Assembly: GCA_002049455.2 (NCBI GenBank)
Contig: KV919063.1
Span: 31,846-95,845, forward strand
DNA length: 64,000 nt
Reading direction: 5' to 3'
DNA from: Porphyra umbilicalis
Taxonomy: Eukaryota; Rhodophyta; Bangiophyceae; Bangiales; Bangiaceae
Positions 1-11,200 of this stretch are shown here, piece by piece; the stretch's first letter is position 1, and every line of letters starts with the position of its first letter. The position numbers were made by a program, and so were the translations under genes. Under the pieces are notes generated by a model. It was not told where the DNA came from and searched no databases. It worked only from the letters and a program-made list of their open reading frames with translations.

Positions 1-258
1 CCGATTGGCGTCAAAGCCGCCCAGCACCTCCTGCACGGCCTCCCGGGTTGGCGTCCGCGTCACGCCCGGTACGTGCTTCTTGAGCTTGAAATGCAGGTGG
101 CACATGGCGACCACCAGTGCCATCTCGTCGATGACGCCATTGACGGCAACCTTCCTAAAGACGGCAGAGACTGTCTTGTCGAAAGCCGACGTGTCCGAAA
201 ACCGGCGGCCGGGCGTCGGAACACGAAAGGCAGGGAGGCGGGGGAAAGAGAAACGCAT
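1..258 (-). CDS. 5' part of an unidentified gene running off the left edge
   Basis: An ATG at 256-258 (minus strand) opens a frame that stays open for 86 codons to the window edge. The predicted N-terminus begins MRFSFPRLPAFRVPTPGRRF and continues with a well-mixed stretch containing VFRKVAVNGVIDEMALVVAM and HLHFKLKKHVPGV. The Arg-rich, Ser/Pro-containing start with few acidic residues would suit a mitochondrial or plastid leader, but this is inference. I do not recognise the family. The composition (Val, Lys, His, Met, Phe well represented) is unlike the Arg/Pro/Ala shadow frames of this GC-rich DNA, which is the main reason to believe it. It is divergent from PGK, with about 1.1 kb between the two starts. 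Confidence 0.55.
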   Translation of the reverse strand, partial: MRFSFPRLPAFRVPTPGRRFSDTSAFDKTVSAVFRKVAVNGVIDEMALVVAMCHLHFKLKKHVPGVTRTPTREAVQEVLGGFDANR

Positions 259-1400
259 GGTGGGATTCACGTGGGAGGACCGTGGAGAGGGTGTGGGCAC
301 TTGGGCTTGGGTTGATTGGGCGGGCGGATACACGAGGCAGTGGATGCGGTCTGAGATCAAGTCTATCGGTGTGCCATTTTGCCATCCGATGGCCAAGGGC
401 ATCTCTATGGGGAGGTCATTTTGCCATATCCTGTGCCATATTGCTATCCTTCGTGCCAAATGTGCGCAGGATAGCCAGAAGGATAGCTGTAGCCATCCTT
501 TGTGCCAAAGACGTGGACCAATAGAACGACGAGCAACCGCGTCTCTCGAACGCGCCAGTTCGGAATTGTTTTGGCTACCTTACCACAGGCCCTCTGTGCG
601 CGGACTTCGAACCATACAAGGCCATCATCTGTATTGGAAGGTGCTTTGCGAGTCAACCGAGAGGTAAGGGCCTTCAGAAGGGGGTGAGCAGCTGGATTTG
701 CATATATAGCACAAGAATTGACTGACAGAGATGCTCTTGGCCATAGCCAAAAAATACGGCCAGATGGCGATAGCACAATGGCCCACGGATAGACTTGCTC
801 TCAGAGCAGAGACGAGACAAGAGACTGTCGGGCTGCCGATCCGGCCACGATCGGCGATCCTGGTCACAGCTGCAAGGCCTTGCCGATCGATCGCCGGGTG
901 AGTGTGTCAATTTCAATGGCTCTGTCAGAAAAACTCCTTCTCAAACTTGAAGGACCCCATGAGTGAGATTTTCGTCTTGAGTGGGGCCTCGGAGGCTGCT
1001 GTGTGGTTGTGGTTGCTTCTGTGATCCCGATGAGACTGCCACTGACCAGATGGGTGCCAGAGCTCGGGTCCGAGCCACTCCAACCACGAACGTCAGGGCT
1101 GCATGAGATTCGCCCTCTCTGAGCCTCACAGGGCCACCCAGCCATCGCGCTGTGTGGGTGCGCGCCTGCATTGCGAATGGGGGGGGCCGCCGCATGCCAT
1201 CCCCAAGGCGGCTGCATCGCCCTTTATCACCGAGATCGTCGGGCCCTCAGATTGGCGGCCGCTGACCATCTTCCTCACACACACATCTGCCGTGAACCGC
1301 TTGCCCTCTCTTCTTGTGTCGGTCCAGTTCCTGTCTCCGTCGCCGTCGCCGTAGCTGTTTTCCGTCCTCCAGTCGCCCCCCCACCACCCCAATCCTCGCC
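259..1400. other. Intergenic region between divergent genes
   Basis: About 1.1 kb between the left-edge minus-strand gene and PGK. It is noticeably less GC-rich than the genes and contains an inverted-repeat element at about 350-805. The last 130 bases before PGK are pyrimidine-rich (around 1295-1400), as expected of a 5' leader. No convincing TATA box or other promoter motif was recognised. Confidence 0.5.
350..805. repeat. Imperfect inverted repeat, MITE-like
   Basis: The stretch at about 350-406 (beginning TCTGAGATCAAGTCTATC) is repeated in reverse complement at about 727-805, where the reverse strand reads CTCTGAGAGCAAGTCTATC. A second matching block, GGCCAAGGGCATCTCT against GGCCAAGAGCATCTCT, lies at the inner end of each arm. 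The arms differ by substitutions and an insertion of about 18 bases. The roughly 320-base interior also repeats short motifs such as ATCCTTCGTGCCAAA and ATCCTTTGTGCCAAA. No coding sequence is visible. A degraded non-autonomous DNA transposon is the simplest reading. I could not define a target-site duplication. Confidence 0.45.
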
Positions 1401-2771
1401 ATGGCGTTTGTGTCTGCCCCCGCTGCGCTGCGGACCGGTGCCCCCGCCAAGGCGGTGACGTCGGTCGGCTCGTCGAGCTCCGCGTTTGCGGCCTCCAGCC
1501 GCCGCGTGCAGGCGCCAGTGGCCGCTGCCGCGGCCGCGCCGTCGGGCGTGGTCATGCAGGCGACGGCGACGGCCAAGAAGTCGATCAAGGACTTGACGGC
1601 GGCCGACCTGGCCGGCAAGCGCGTGCTCGTCCGTTGCGACCTTAACGTCCCCCTGGACGGGAAGACCATCACGGATGACACGCGCATCCGCGCGTCAATC
1701 CCGACCATTGAGTACCTGACCGCCGCGGGCGCCAAGGTGCTGCTGTCCTCCCACCTTGGCCGCCCGAAGTCGGGCCCCGAGGACAAGTTCTCCCTCGCCC
1801 CCGTGGCGGCCCGCCTGTCGGAGCTCTTGAAGAAAGATGTGAAGATGGCGCCCGACTGCATTGGCGACGGCGTCGCCGAGATTGTCAGCGGTATGAAGAA
1901 CGGCGACGTGACCCTGCTGGAGAACGTCCGGTTCTACAAGGAGGAGACTGCCAACGACACCGAATTTGCGAAGAAGCTGGCCGCCAACGCCGATATGTTC
2001 GTCAATGACGCGTTCGGCACGGCTCACCGTGCTCACGGCTCGACCGCCGGTGTCACCGAGTTCCTCCGCCCATCGGTGGCGGGGCTCCTGCTCGAGAAGG
2101 AGCTGGAGTACTTGGCCGGTGCGGTCTCTAACCCCAAGCGCCCCTTCGCCGCTATTGTCGGTGGCTCCAAGGTGTCGTCCAAGATTGGCGTCATCGAGTC
2201 GATGCTCGACAAGGTCGACAAGCTGATCATTGTCGGCGGCATGGTCTTCACCTTCTTGAAGGCTCGCGGCCTGTCGACGGGCTCGTCGCTGGTGGAGGAC
2301 GACAAGATTGACCTCGCCAAGGAGCTGGAGGCGATTGCCGCCAAGAAGGGCGTCAAGATCATCCTGCCGGTTGACGTTGTGGCCGCTGATAAGTTCGCCC
2401 CCGACGCCAACACCCAGCTGGTGTCGGTCGAGGCCATCCCGGAGGGCACCATGGGCCTCGACCAGGGCCCCAAGTCGACGGAGCTTATCAACTCGGAGCT
2501 CGCCGAGTGCAAGACCGTTCTGTGGAACGGCCCCGCGGGTGTGTTTGAGTTTGACGCCTTTGCCAAGGGCACCTACGCTATTGCCAACACCCTTGCGGAG
2601 GTGACGGCCAACGGCGCGACCACCATCATTGGCGGCGGTGACTCGGTTGCGGCGGTGGAGAAGGCCGGCCTGGCCGAGAAGATGAGCCACATCTCCACGG
2701 GCGGTGGCGCCTCGCTGGAGCTGCTGGAGGGCAAGGTCCTCCCGGGTGTCGCGGCGCTGGACGACCAGTAA
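1401..2771 (+). CDS. PGK: Phosphoglycerate kinase, plastid-targeted
   Basis: The enzyme interconverts 1,3-bisphosphoglycerate plus ADP with 3-phosphoglycerate plus ATP, in the Calvin cycle in the plastid and in glycolysis. Single exon, 456 residues. Residues 1 to about 60 ([15 protein letters not shown]..., Ala/Ser-rich, basic, almost no acidic residues) form a leader absent from cytosolic enzymes and typical of a primary-plastid transit peptide. The mature part has every family block: [11 protein letters not shown] near 77-87, SHLGRPK near 117-123, [11 protein letters not shown] near 172-182, [15 protein letters not shown] near 200-214, [14 protein letters not shown] near 254-267, [11 protein letters not shown] near 374-384, GGGDS at 411-415 and [14 protein letters not shown] near 432-445. 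The ATG at 1401 is chosen because it gives the leader; the frame upstream has no better start. No long homopolymer, and no frame break. Confidence 0.97.
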   Translation: MAFVSAPAALRTGAPAKAVTSVGSSSSAFAASSRRVQAPVAAAAAAPSGVVMQATATAKKSIKDLTAADLAGKRVLVRCDLNVPLDGKTITDDTRIRASIPTIEYLTAAGAKVLLSSHLGRPKSGPEDKFSLAPVAARLSELLKKDVKMAPDCIGDGVAEIVSGMKNGDVTLLENVRFYKEETANDTEFAKKLAANADMFVNDAFGTAHRAHGSTAGVTEFLRPSVAGLLLEKELEYLAGAVSNPKRPFAAIVGGSKVSSKIGVIESMLDKVDKLIIVGGMVFTFLKARGLSTGSSLVEDDKIDLAKELEAIAAKKGVKIILPVDVVAADKFAPDANTQLVSVEAIPEGTMGLDQGPKSTELINSELAECKTVLWNGPAGVFEFDAFAKGTYAIANTLAEVTANGATTIIGGGDSVAAVEKAGLAEKMSHISTGGGASLELLEGKVLPGVAALDDQ

Positions 2772-3274
2772 ATTAGGTGTTTTGTGGGGCGTGCCGTGCG
2801 CTCTGCTTGTCTCGTATGTTTTTTCTACCATCATGATTAAGCCCCTTTTTTCTCTCAGGTTGCCTTGAGGATGCAAACGACAGCATTGGATGCTCCAGGT
2901 GCAAGAAAGCCGCCCTGGTTCACCCTTGTTGTGCTCTGGTCTGTAATGCCAGCTGTGACTGCTGTGTGACACAAGCGGTGCTATCATAGTTTTCGCGCGT
3001 GGTTCAGCACATGAATAACACGGAGCATGCGGTCAAGCAAGCTTACATCCTGCATGCTGTCACAACCGTACCTGGGGTGATACAAGCGGCCGGCGAGGGA
3101 AGCGAGGCGGTGCTACGGCGGATCACGATTCCTTTGTGTTGGCGTCGTGCGAGTATTTGGCAATTAGCAGTACCGAACAATACAAATGGTTCCAGAATTA
3201 TCAGCCCAGTTCATGATTTCATTGCTTGTGGTGTTCCGTGAAGCCAGACGACACAACTGTGGAAAAAGACTGAA

Positions 3275-3302
3275 CAGACTGTACAGTACAGACTGTACAG
3301 TC
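3275..3302. repeat. Two 14-bp tandem units
   Basis: CAGACTGTACAGTA is followed immediately by CAGACTGTACAGTC. Each unit contains the palindrome CTGTACAG, so the pair can also fold as a small hairpin. Confidence 0.8.
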
Positions 3303-3380
3303 TTTCTCCATTGCTGTGACATCCTTTCTTGGGCACGGTGCCTAGGAACGAATATAGATCGACCGGCCTCTATGGTGCGA

Positions 3381-3740
3381 TCAAGGCCGGTTCCGGACTG
3401 CGATCGTCCGCCACGTAGGTAAATTGGGTGCCACGTAGGCAGAATACGATGGCCACGCGAGGAGGTTGGCCCACATGCGCGCCGCCAATATTCCGACGAT
3501 CTGGAGATTCATGATGAAGTTTTCAGGGGAAGGTCCACCCTCGCCAATCATGGCTGACGCGATTCCGACGGGGGCTGCTCCAGGCCTGCCGAGGGCCAGC
3601 AGTTCCAGCTTGTGGTACTGATACGAATAAGCCCAATAGAAAGTCCCATTCGAAAAGCTGACCTTGTCGTTGCAGCAGAATTCCAGGCACGTGCGTGCAA
3701 TACCCTGGCCTTCAAGGCGGTGGCGCGCTCGGCGACGCAT
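3381..3740 (-). CDS. Hypothetical ORF, possible gene fragment
   Basis: A 119-codon minus-strand frame with ATG at 3738-3740. After an Arg-rich start it has a balanced stretch rich in Tyr, Trp, Phe and Asn (for example FSNGTFYWAYSYQYHKLELL and PENFIMNLQIVGILAARMW), unusual for chance frames here. A neighbouring minus-strand frame (about 4000 down to 3712) ends with another plausible stretch, WLYVPPRTLTAMEPAGVLG. The two together could be exons or a frame-broken gene, but I found no splice pair I trust. No family was recognised. It may be a relic or a chance frame. Confidence 0.3.
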   Translation of the reverse strand: MRRRARHRLEGQGIARTCLEFCCNDKVSFSNGTFYWAYSYQYHKLELLALGRPGAAPVGIASAMIGEGGPSPENFIMNLQIVGILAARMWANLLAWPSYSAYVAPNLPTWRTIAVRNRP

Positions 3741-4540
3741 CGATACCGAGCACGCCGGCCGGCTCCATGGCCGTGAGCGTGCGCGGGGGCACGTACAGCC
3801 ACGTTGCCGTGGTGGGGGGGGCGTCGGGCGGGGAAAGGGGTGCCGCCTCCGCCACGGCAGCAGCGGCGGCCTGCCAGCGTCGCGCGATGCCCACGGGCGG
3901 GGCTGTCACTCCGCCGCGCAGCGCACCTGCGCACGGTGGGCGGGGCGGCCGACACGGCGCACGGGCGGGCGGGTGGGATTGACCGCCGCGCGACGGGGCG
4001 CCCCTAACCGCGCCGCTAGATGACGTCAGCAATCGCTGACGCGCCACCGCAACAGAAGCAGGCGCGCAGGCACGATGACCCGCGCGTCATCGCGGCCGCG
4101 TGGAAACCCTAAGTCGCGGCGCGCGGTCGCCGCGCGCAGTTCGGGGCGGTGGGGGGAGCAGGGGGGCAGGCGCCGTCCGGGCCCTGTGACCTTTGCGGCA
4201 GGACAGTCCATCTCAGCCATGTAACTCCATTCGCTTTTAGCGTCATCGCGACCCTTCCAGCACTGACGCGCCCTCAGATCCCGCAGGACACGAATGCAGA
4301 CTGTCCCCTCTGAAACGGAGAGCAAGTCCCTTGATCTAAGTATATGTGTGCATCACTACACTTTGAGAGCACCCTGTCCTAAAGGCCAGGGAATGAATCA
4401 CAGCTAGCTGACGATGGCGTCGATGGCGCGCTGGCCCTCGTTGTGTGGTGTCGGAGCCGCGCGGCCGTGCTCCCGCGGCGAACCCCCGACCCCCCGGTGC
4501 CCCCGCTCCGCGCCCCGTGCCCCGTCGCCCCGCCGACGCC

Positions 4541-6491
4541 ATGCCTCCCACGATGGCGAGCGCCGCGACGACCGCCGCGGCCTCTGCTGCCGCCCCCAAC
4601 CCCGGCGGGGCGGCGGCGGCGCCGACCGGCGACGAGCCGCCCGTCCACCTCCACCCGCTCGTCGTCGTCAACATTAGCGACCACGTGACGCGGCTGGCGA
4701 CGCTCGTCGCCGTGGCGGCGGCCGGTGGTGGTGGCCGCTGCAGCGGCCGTGGCGGTGGCGGCGGCGGCGGCGGTGGTGGGAGCAGCAGCGGTGGCGGCGG
4801 CGGCGCCGCGGCGGGCGCCGCTGCCGGCGCGGCCGCCGGCGGCGGCGGCGCAGACGGCACCCGCGCGTATGGGATCCTGCTCGGCCGCCAGCCCGGGCGG
4901 GTGGTGGAGGTGTGCCACTCGTTTGAGGTGCCCCTCGTGACCGAGACGGGCGGGCCGGGGGGGGGGTGGCCGGCCGCCGGACGCTCGACCCGGTGTTTCT
5001 CGCCGGCCGCACGGAGCAGTACAAGCAGGTGTTTCCGGCGCTGTCGGTGGTCGGGTGGTACGTGAGTGGCGGGTGGATTGGGGAGGAAGACGCGATGATT
5101 CATTCGGTACGTTGGAGGGGTCGTGTGGCCACAAGCTGGTGCTGGTGGGCGTGCTGTTGGTATGGCCTGGCTCGTGGGGTGTCGCATGCTCAAAGTGTCA
5201 GAGATCTACACCTCGTGTGGTTGCTCTCATTGCGGGGAGAGATGCCGGGGCTAGTGATGAACGCCTTGTGACGCTGCGGAGCAGCGGCGAGGGCTCGGCA
5301 AGGTCGACTCTGCGTCGGTGCCGCCGACATCGAGGCCGACTATCTCGAGCCGCTCTGGACGACATTCTAATGCTCCATCCTTGCTTGCCGTCACACGCTG
5401 TTGGGTTGTGTGTTTGTCATCTCGCGTTCTCCTGGTCGCGCCCGTGGTACCCGCTCATTCCTTTCCGGGCACCACAGGAGGTGATGCTCCGCCTCAACGA
5501 GTCAGCCATCCTCATGGTCGTCAACCCCCGGGCGGCGCTGCCGCCCGTCGCGGGTGCCCCACCGCCGCCGCCGCCGCCGCCGTCGCTCTTCCCCATCCCC
5601 ACGACCGGCGGGCGGGCGCCCGCCTTTACCTTTTTCGAAACGGCCCTCATTCCCCACGCGTCGGCGGCGGCGGCAGCCGCCGCCGCCGCCGCCGCCGCGG
5701 CTGCCGGCCCAGGGGCGGGACCGCCACTCGCCCCCCCCCCCCCCCGCCGCCGTCCATGGCGACCAGCACGCCCAACACGCACCTAATGCTGCTGCCGGTC
5801 GCCCACGCCTTCACCTCGGCCGACGCGGAGCGGATCGCCGTGGAGCACGTGCGGCTGGCGGCCACGCCCGTCGCGGCGGGCGGCGGCGGCGGCGGGACGG
5901 CTGGAGCGGGCGGCGCGTCTGCCGCCGCGGCCGCCGCCGCCGGCCGGGGCGCCAAGGCGGCGGCCGCCCCCGCCCCCGCGGCGGCGGCGGGCGTGGCCGC
6001 CCACTTGGCCGCCCTCCACACCGCCGCGGCGCGGCTCGACGACAAGGTGCGGGTGCTGGGTGCCTACCTCGCCGCCGTCGAGGCGGGTGCCATTGCCGCC
6101 GACGGGGCCGGGCCCGAGGGCGAGCTCCTCCGCCGCGTCGGCGCCGTGGCCGCCCGGCTCGTCAGCGCGGGCGGCGTCGGCGGGGGCATTGGCGGCGCCG
6201 GCTCGGAGCTGGTTGACGGCCGCGTGGTGACCTACCTGGGGGGGGTGACCAAGGGCGTCGGCGTCCTCTCTGAGGTCGTCGAGGCCTTTCGTGGGGGGTA
6301 CCAGGGGGGGGGGGGGGGGGCATGGGGGGGGGGGCAGCGCGGGCTCTGGCTTTGGGGGGGGGGGGGGGGGGGAAGCGCTGGCAACACGAGCGCTCGGGCC
6401 GCCGCGGGGGGGGGACTGGGGGGCGCCCGGCGGGCTGCCGCCAAACTATGGGGGCGGCGCATGGAGGGGGTACGACTACCACCTGGCGTGA
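4541..6491 (+). CDS. CSN6: COP9 signalosome subunit 6 (MPN-domain, non-catalytic)
   Basis: CSN6 partners CSN5 in the COP9 signalosome, which removes NEDD8/Rub from cullin-RING ligases. Diagnostic blocks in order: VHLHPLVVVNISDH, RAYGILLGRQPGRVVEVCHSF, EQYKQVFPALSVVGWYVSGGW, then after an intron RLNESAILMVVNP, ADAERIAVEHVRL, the helix ALHTAAARLDDKVRVLGAYL, and VVTYLGGVTKGVGVLSEVVE. The catalytic HxH of JAMM enzymes is absent (GWYVSGGW), as expected for CSN6. A phase-0 intron spans 5107-5477 (GTACGT..CACAG). The frame must change at G10 (4957-4966), at the C15 run (5731-5745) and in the G runs after about 6300; the best C-terminus ends in AWRGYDYHLA at 6491. Gly/Ala-rich insertions enlarge the MPN domain. 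Start 4541 or 4553 is likely. Confidence 0.88.
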
Positions 6492-8264
6492 GGGCCGTGC
6501 CGGCGCCGTCGGCGCCGCGGGCGGCTCGAGCGGGTGGTCCAACGGCGCTGGGCGGCGGTGCCAATGGCGGTAGGGGCGTGGGTGCGGGGCGCCGCCGGGT
6601 GGGGTGGGGACTGTACAGGCCGGACAGTGACGTGGGTGGCCGCGACCGTTTTGAACGAGTGTGCTCTTGTTTTTCCACGTCGTTGCGCGCCGCTCGTTCT
6701 TTTTGAGGAGGGGACGCCCGATTGGTTCACGAGGCGCCCCCAACGCGTGGCGGCCCTCGCAGGCGGCCTCCTCCGTTTCCATTGTCAAGGAACCCGTCGC
6801 AGAGCCCGCGGCCTCGGCTCGCCAGAACCGCCTCGGCTTGGATGCATCGTCAGCATCGAGGGGGCCGACGCGCCACAACCAATTACACGCAGCCCCCATT
6901 AAATTCGGACACGTGCCACGTGGATCTGATCGACGGTCACGGCCCCCTGTCGTCGGCACCCGCTTGCAGCGCCGCCCCCCTGCCGCTGCCGCCACCGCAC
7001 CTGGAACGCCCCCCGTGCGCGTCATGAAGACCCCGCCGTTACGCCCGTGCGGTTGCACGGCTGCTTTGCCACGGGGTTGCCCCTGCCAGCCTCCTTCTCC
7101 GCGGCGCACGTGACACGCCGCCGCCGCCGCCGCCGCGACCGCCGCCGCCGCCGCCGCCGCCGCTGCCACGTCGACCCGCGCAGGTGGCGCCGCCCAATTT
7201 CTTGGCGCGCGCCCGCCCGCGCCCGGCCGCCCCCCGCCGCCGCCGCGTCGGCCGCCCGCCCGCCCGCGTCCACGCTCGGGCGGGCATGGGCGCAGACGAC
7301 CGCCGCCCCGCCCGGCCGGTCGTGCCCCTGTGATCGGCCGCGCCGCCGGCTGGGGCGGCGGCGGCGGCCACGTCCGCCCCGACCACGCACGCCACCCGTC
7401 CCGCCCCCCCGTTGCGCTGGCAATGCCGCTTGCGACGGCGCTGGCAAAAGACACCCCCCCTCCTTCCCTGGCGCGCCGTGTGCGGGGCGGCACCCGTCCC
7501 GCCGTCGCCGCCGTGCGCCGACGCCGTGCAACCGGGGCGGGCGGGGCGGGGCGGGGCGGGGCGGCGGTCGGCCGCCGCCGCCACGCGGCGGCGGGACACG
7601 CGCGGGGAGACGAGGCGACCGCGACGGCGCGGGCGACCGCCGCGTCGGCGCGTGGCCGGCCGGCACGGCACGCGGCCTCCCTGCGTGGCGGGCGCGGTGG
7701 GGGTGCGCGCGCGCGGCACGTGCGCGGCGCTCCCCGTTGTGGGGGGGGGGGGGCCCGCCATGGAATTTCTCCCCATTCCCGGGGGGGATGGGGGGGGGGG
7801 GGACGCTTTGGTCGACGCGCCACGGCACGGGGGGGTGGACGGCCCTGCGGGGCGGGACGCGGGCGGGTTATGGGGTGGAAGGAAGGGAGGGGGGGGGGGT
7901 TGGGCGGCGCGCGCCGCGTTGGGGGCTCGTGAGCCCCCTCGTGCAGGCGGCTCGGGTGGGGTGGCCATCTTACCACCGCGGCTGCCTGCGAGGGGTGAGG
8001 CGGGCGCCCCCGCCGCCCACCACGGGTGGGCGTTGCCGGTCGTTGCCGCGCCGCGGCGGCCGTCTTGAGGCGGCACCTCGACGCGAGTGGCGTCGGCCAA
8101 CCGGCGGCGGCAACACGGACCGGCGGTCGTAGCGTCTGATCGCTATCGAGCCGCCGGGCGCGGCAGCACCAGCCCCCGCACGGGATCCCGACGCGCGTCG
8201 GTCGACGCCGCCGGTGCGGGCGGGTGCGGTCCCCGACGCCGCGGTGGTGCCCGCGGCCTCGACG
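6492..8264. other. GC-rich intergenic region
   Basis: 1.77 kb between CSN6 and protease 1. It contains GCC-type triplet runs (about 7111-7165), long G runs (7741-7752, 7791-7802) and a (GGGGC)n stretch. Long reading frames exist on both strands but are Arg/Pro/Ala monotones expected by chance at this composition. No gene is recognised. Confidence 0.45.
7534..7565. repeat. GGGGC pentanucleotide run
   Basis: About five tandem GGGGC units flanked by GGGC. The G tracts on this strand satisfy the pattern for an intramolecular G-quadruplex. Confidence 0.7.
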
Positions 8265-11200
8265 ATGCGCGGCCGCCTGGCCGCGGCGGTCGCCGCGGCG
8301 GTTGCCGCGGCGGTCGCCGCCACCCTCACGTCGGCGTCGGCCGTGCGCCGCGTGCCACTCGGCGGCGCGGCGGTCGGCGGCGGCGGCGCCGCCACGGCGG
8401 CGTCTGTGGCGGTCGCGGGCCCGCGCTCCCCCCGGGAGGGGGTGTGGCTCGCGCGCACCGCCACGGCCGTGGGGTGGCGGCGGGACGGGGACGTCTTTGA
8501 GCCGTACGAGGAGTTTCAAACCACCTGCGCGCCGTCGGCCGAGTCGGTGGAAATCCTCTCCCGCCCCGCCACGTGCCCCTGCTACGTCTACTATGCGTTG
8601 CAGGTGCAGCAGGGCGGCAGCAGCACGACGCGCGTCGACGCGCTCATCATGCGGGAGGCCGCCTACCAGTCGTGGTCGGCGGGCGGCTACGCGGGCACCC
8701 CCGACTACCTGTCTGAGTTCTCGCGGCGCGGGGCCACCTTCAACGCGGCCGTGTCCGACACCTTCCTCAATGCGACGGGCGACTACCGGCTGGTGGTCGT
8801 GCGCGCGGCGCCGAGCCCGTCGCCCGCCGCCCAGGCGTGCCTCTCCGCCGGCGAAATCATCTTTGAGGCCATCCCCACCCCCTGCCCCGTGCGCACCATC
8901 GACGCGGCGCGCAGCTCGACGGCAGTGGTGGCGGCCAAGGAGTGGTCCAAGACGGACGTTGACCACCGGATTGTCGGCGGCCGCGACGTTACGTCGCCGA
9001 CGGAGCGGGCGTTGATGGTCGCCCTCTTCCAGGAGCGGTCGTCGAGCCCCTTTTGCGGCGGCTCCCTGCTCGTTGACGGCGACCGGCTGGCGGTGCTCAC
9101 CGCCGCCCACTGCGTGGCGACCGACTCGCCCCCCGCCTATGTGTCGGTCGGCGGGCACACGCCGACGACGGGCAGCGCGTTCCGCGTCACGACCATCGTG
9201 ACGCACCCGTCGTTTGATTCGGTGACGCTGCGCAACGACATTGCGCTCCTCTTTTTGGCCGCAACGCCGTCCGAGGTGGGCGCCCTGCGGGGCACGGGCG
9301 CGCGCCTCAACACGGCCGCCGCGCGGATGCCGACGGTGGGGTCGGCCGTGTCGGTGATTGGCTTTGGGGCGCTCCGTGAGTACTTTTTTGCAGCGCCGTC
9401 GACGCACACGCTGCGCAAGGTCGACCTGCCCGTCTTTACGACGGACGCGTGCAACACGGCGTACAACCACCCCAACGCGGTGAATGGGCAGACGCAGCTG
9501 TGCGCGGGGGGGATGCAAGGCTGCGACTCGTGTCAGGGTACGTGGCGTGTGTCGGACTGCCGTCGTCTGTGTGTCTCCATGGTGGTGGCGGTGACGGCCG
9601 GCTGGGCCGCCTTGTTTGATGCCGCGGCACTCGGTCCGCGCCGTCGTCCTCGGTGTCCGCGCGGTGGTCAGGGCGGGGGGGGGGAGGGGGGAGGGGAGCC
9701 GCACTGACCGTGGTCGATACCACGAGATGGAGCATTGCCGGTGCTGACCGTTTCTTCCCTTGGTGTGCCGATATTGGACTCATGGCTTGCCCGTCCCTCC
9801 CACAGGTGACAGCGGTGGCCCGCTCTTCTTCACGACGCCCGATGGCACCGGCGTGCTAGCGGGAGTGGTGTCGTTTGGCGTTGGATGCGCGCGGCCGGGC
9901 CTCCCTGGCGGTACGTTGCACCGCACGAATAACGCGTTGCTTGTTTGCAGTGGTTTCGCAACACCACGGTCGCCGTCGTGCGCACTGCGCTCCGTGGCCG
10001 TTTGGCTCTTGTTGGCATCGGGAGCCGGGCGGAATAGCATGCAGTGCCTTGGCCACAGCGCGCTAACCAGAGACTCCTGCGGTTGTCTGTCGTTGCTCTT
10101 CTCGTCCGCTTTGGTTGGTTGACGTGTTCCTCCCCGTGCAGTGTACACGCGAGTTTCAGCCTACACGTCGTGGTTGAAGCAGCACGTGCCGGGTGCGACC
10201 TTTTACACTGGCGCTTCTCCATCGCCGGTTGCGACGCCTTCTGCGACACCTACGGCCACGCCGACTGCCACACCTACGGCCACGCCCACCGCCCGGCCAA
10301 CTGCACCACCGACTGCGCCGCCGACCGCGCCACCCACGGCACCACCTACAGCGCCCCCCACTGCGTCGCCGACTGCGTCGCCGACGGCCGCACCGGCGGC
10401 GACACCTGCCGGCACGGCCGTCTTTGCAATCAACTGTGGGGGCCGCGCCACTGGCGACTGGTCGGCCGACGCCTTCTACTCAGCCGAGAGCCGCAAATTT
10501 GGGCGGTCACCCGGCTCACAGCCGGTCCTCAACCGCCTCCGCTACGCGACGAGGGGCTCCCTGACCTACACCCTCGACCTACCATCGACGGGCGGGCGGT
10601 ATCGCCTCCGCCTCGCGTGGGCGGAGCTCTACTACTCCACCGCCGGCCACCGGAAGATGCGCGTGAGCGTGGTGGTGGACGGGGGCACCCCGCAGGTGGT
10701 GCTCCCAAGCTTGGACGTTGTTGCCGCCGCCGGCGGCCCGGGCGTGCTCACAGAGACGCTCTTCCCGCCCCTGTCGCTCCCGCCGCTGGCCGCCGACACG
10801 TCCGTGCGGGTGCTCCTGGAGGCCCTGCGGGACCGCCCCTTCCTGACGAGCCTCCGCCTCGAAACCGCCGTCGCCGCCCCCGACGGCGCGCCGCCGTGGT
10901 CCACGGGCATCAACTGCGGGGCGGGGGTCGTTCCGGCGTCCGACTCGGCCGACGGCCGCCGCTACGAGGCGGACGCGGGCTACACGACGCCCTCCAACTC
11001 GTGGGGCCGCCGCGTGTCCCTCCCCCCCGAGTACCAAAAGCTGCGCTACGCGCGGGGCTCCCTCTCGTACGCGGTGCCCGTGCCGGGCCCGGGTCGCTAC
11101 CGCGTGCACGCCACGTTTGTGGAGCTCTACCACCGGGCGGCGGGCAAGCGCCGCATGGACGTGTACGTGGGCGGCGACGGGGACGCGGGTGACACGGGCG

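Larger units (their letters stand above)
2772..4540. other. Intergenic region between PGK and CSN6
   Basis: 1.77 kb. The first 900 bases are moderately AT-rich and featureless apart from a 14-bp tandem repeat at 3275-3302. The section 3381-4050 contains minus-strand reading frames with some protein-like character (see the ORF at 3381-3740). The remainder to 4540 is GC-rich with short direct repeats. PGK probably terminates its transcript soon after 2771; no canonical poly(A) signal was seen. Confidence 0.4.

Noticed and set aside
6162-9704. 1,180-codon minus-strand ORF
   Set aside because: Antiparallel to CSN6 and protease 1. Its translation is Arg/Pro/Ala monotone, and it is long only because stop codons are rare at this GC content.
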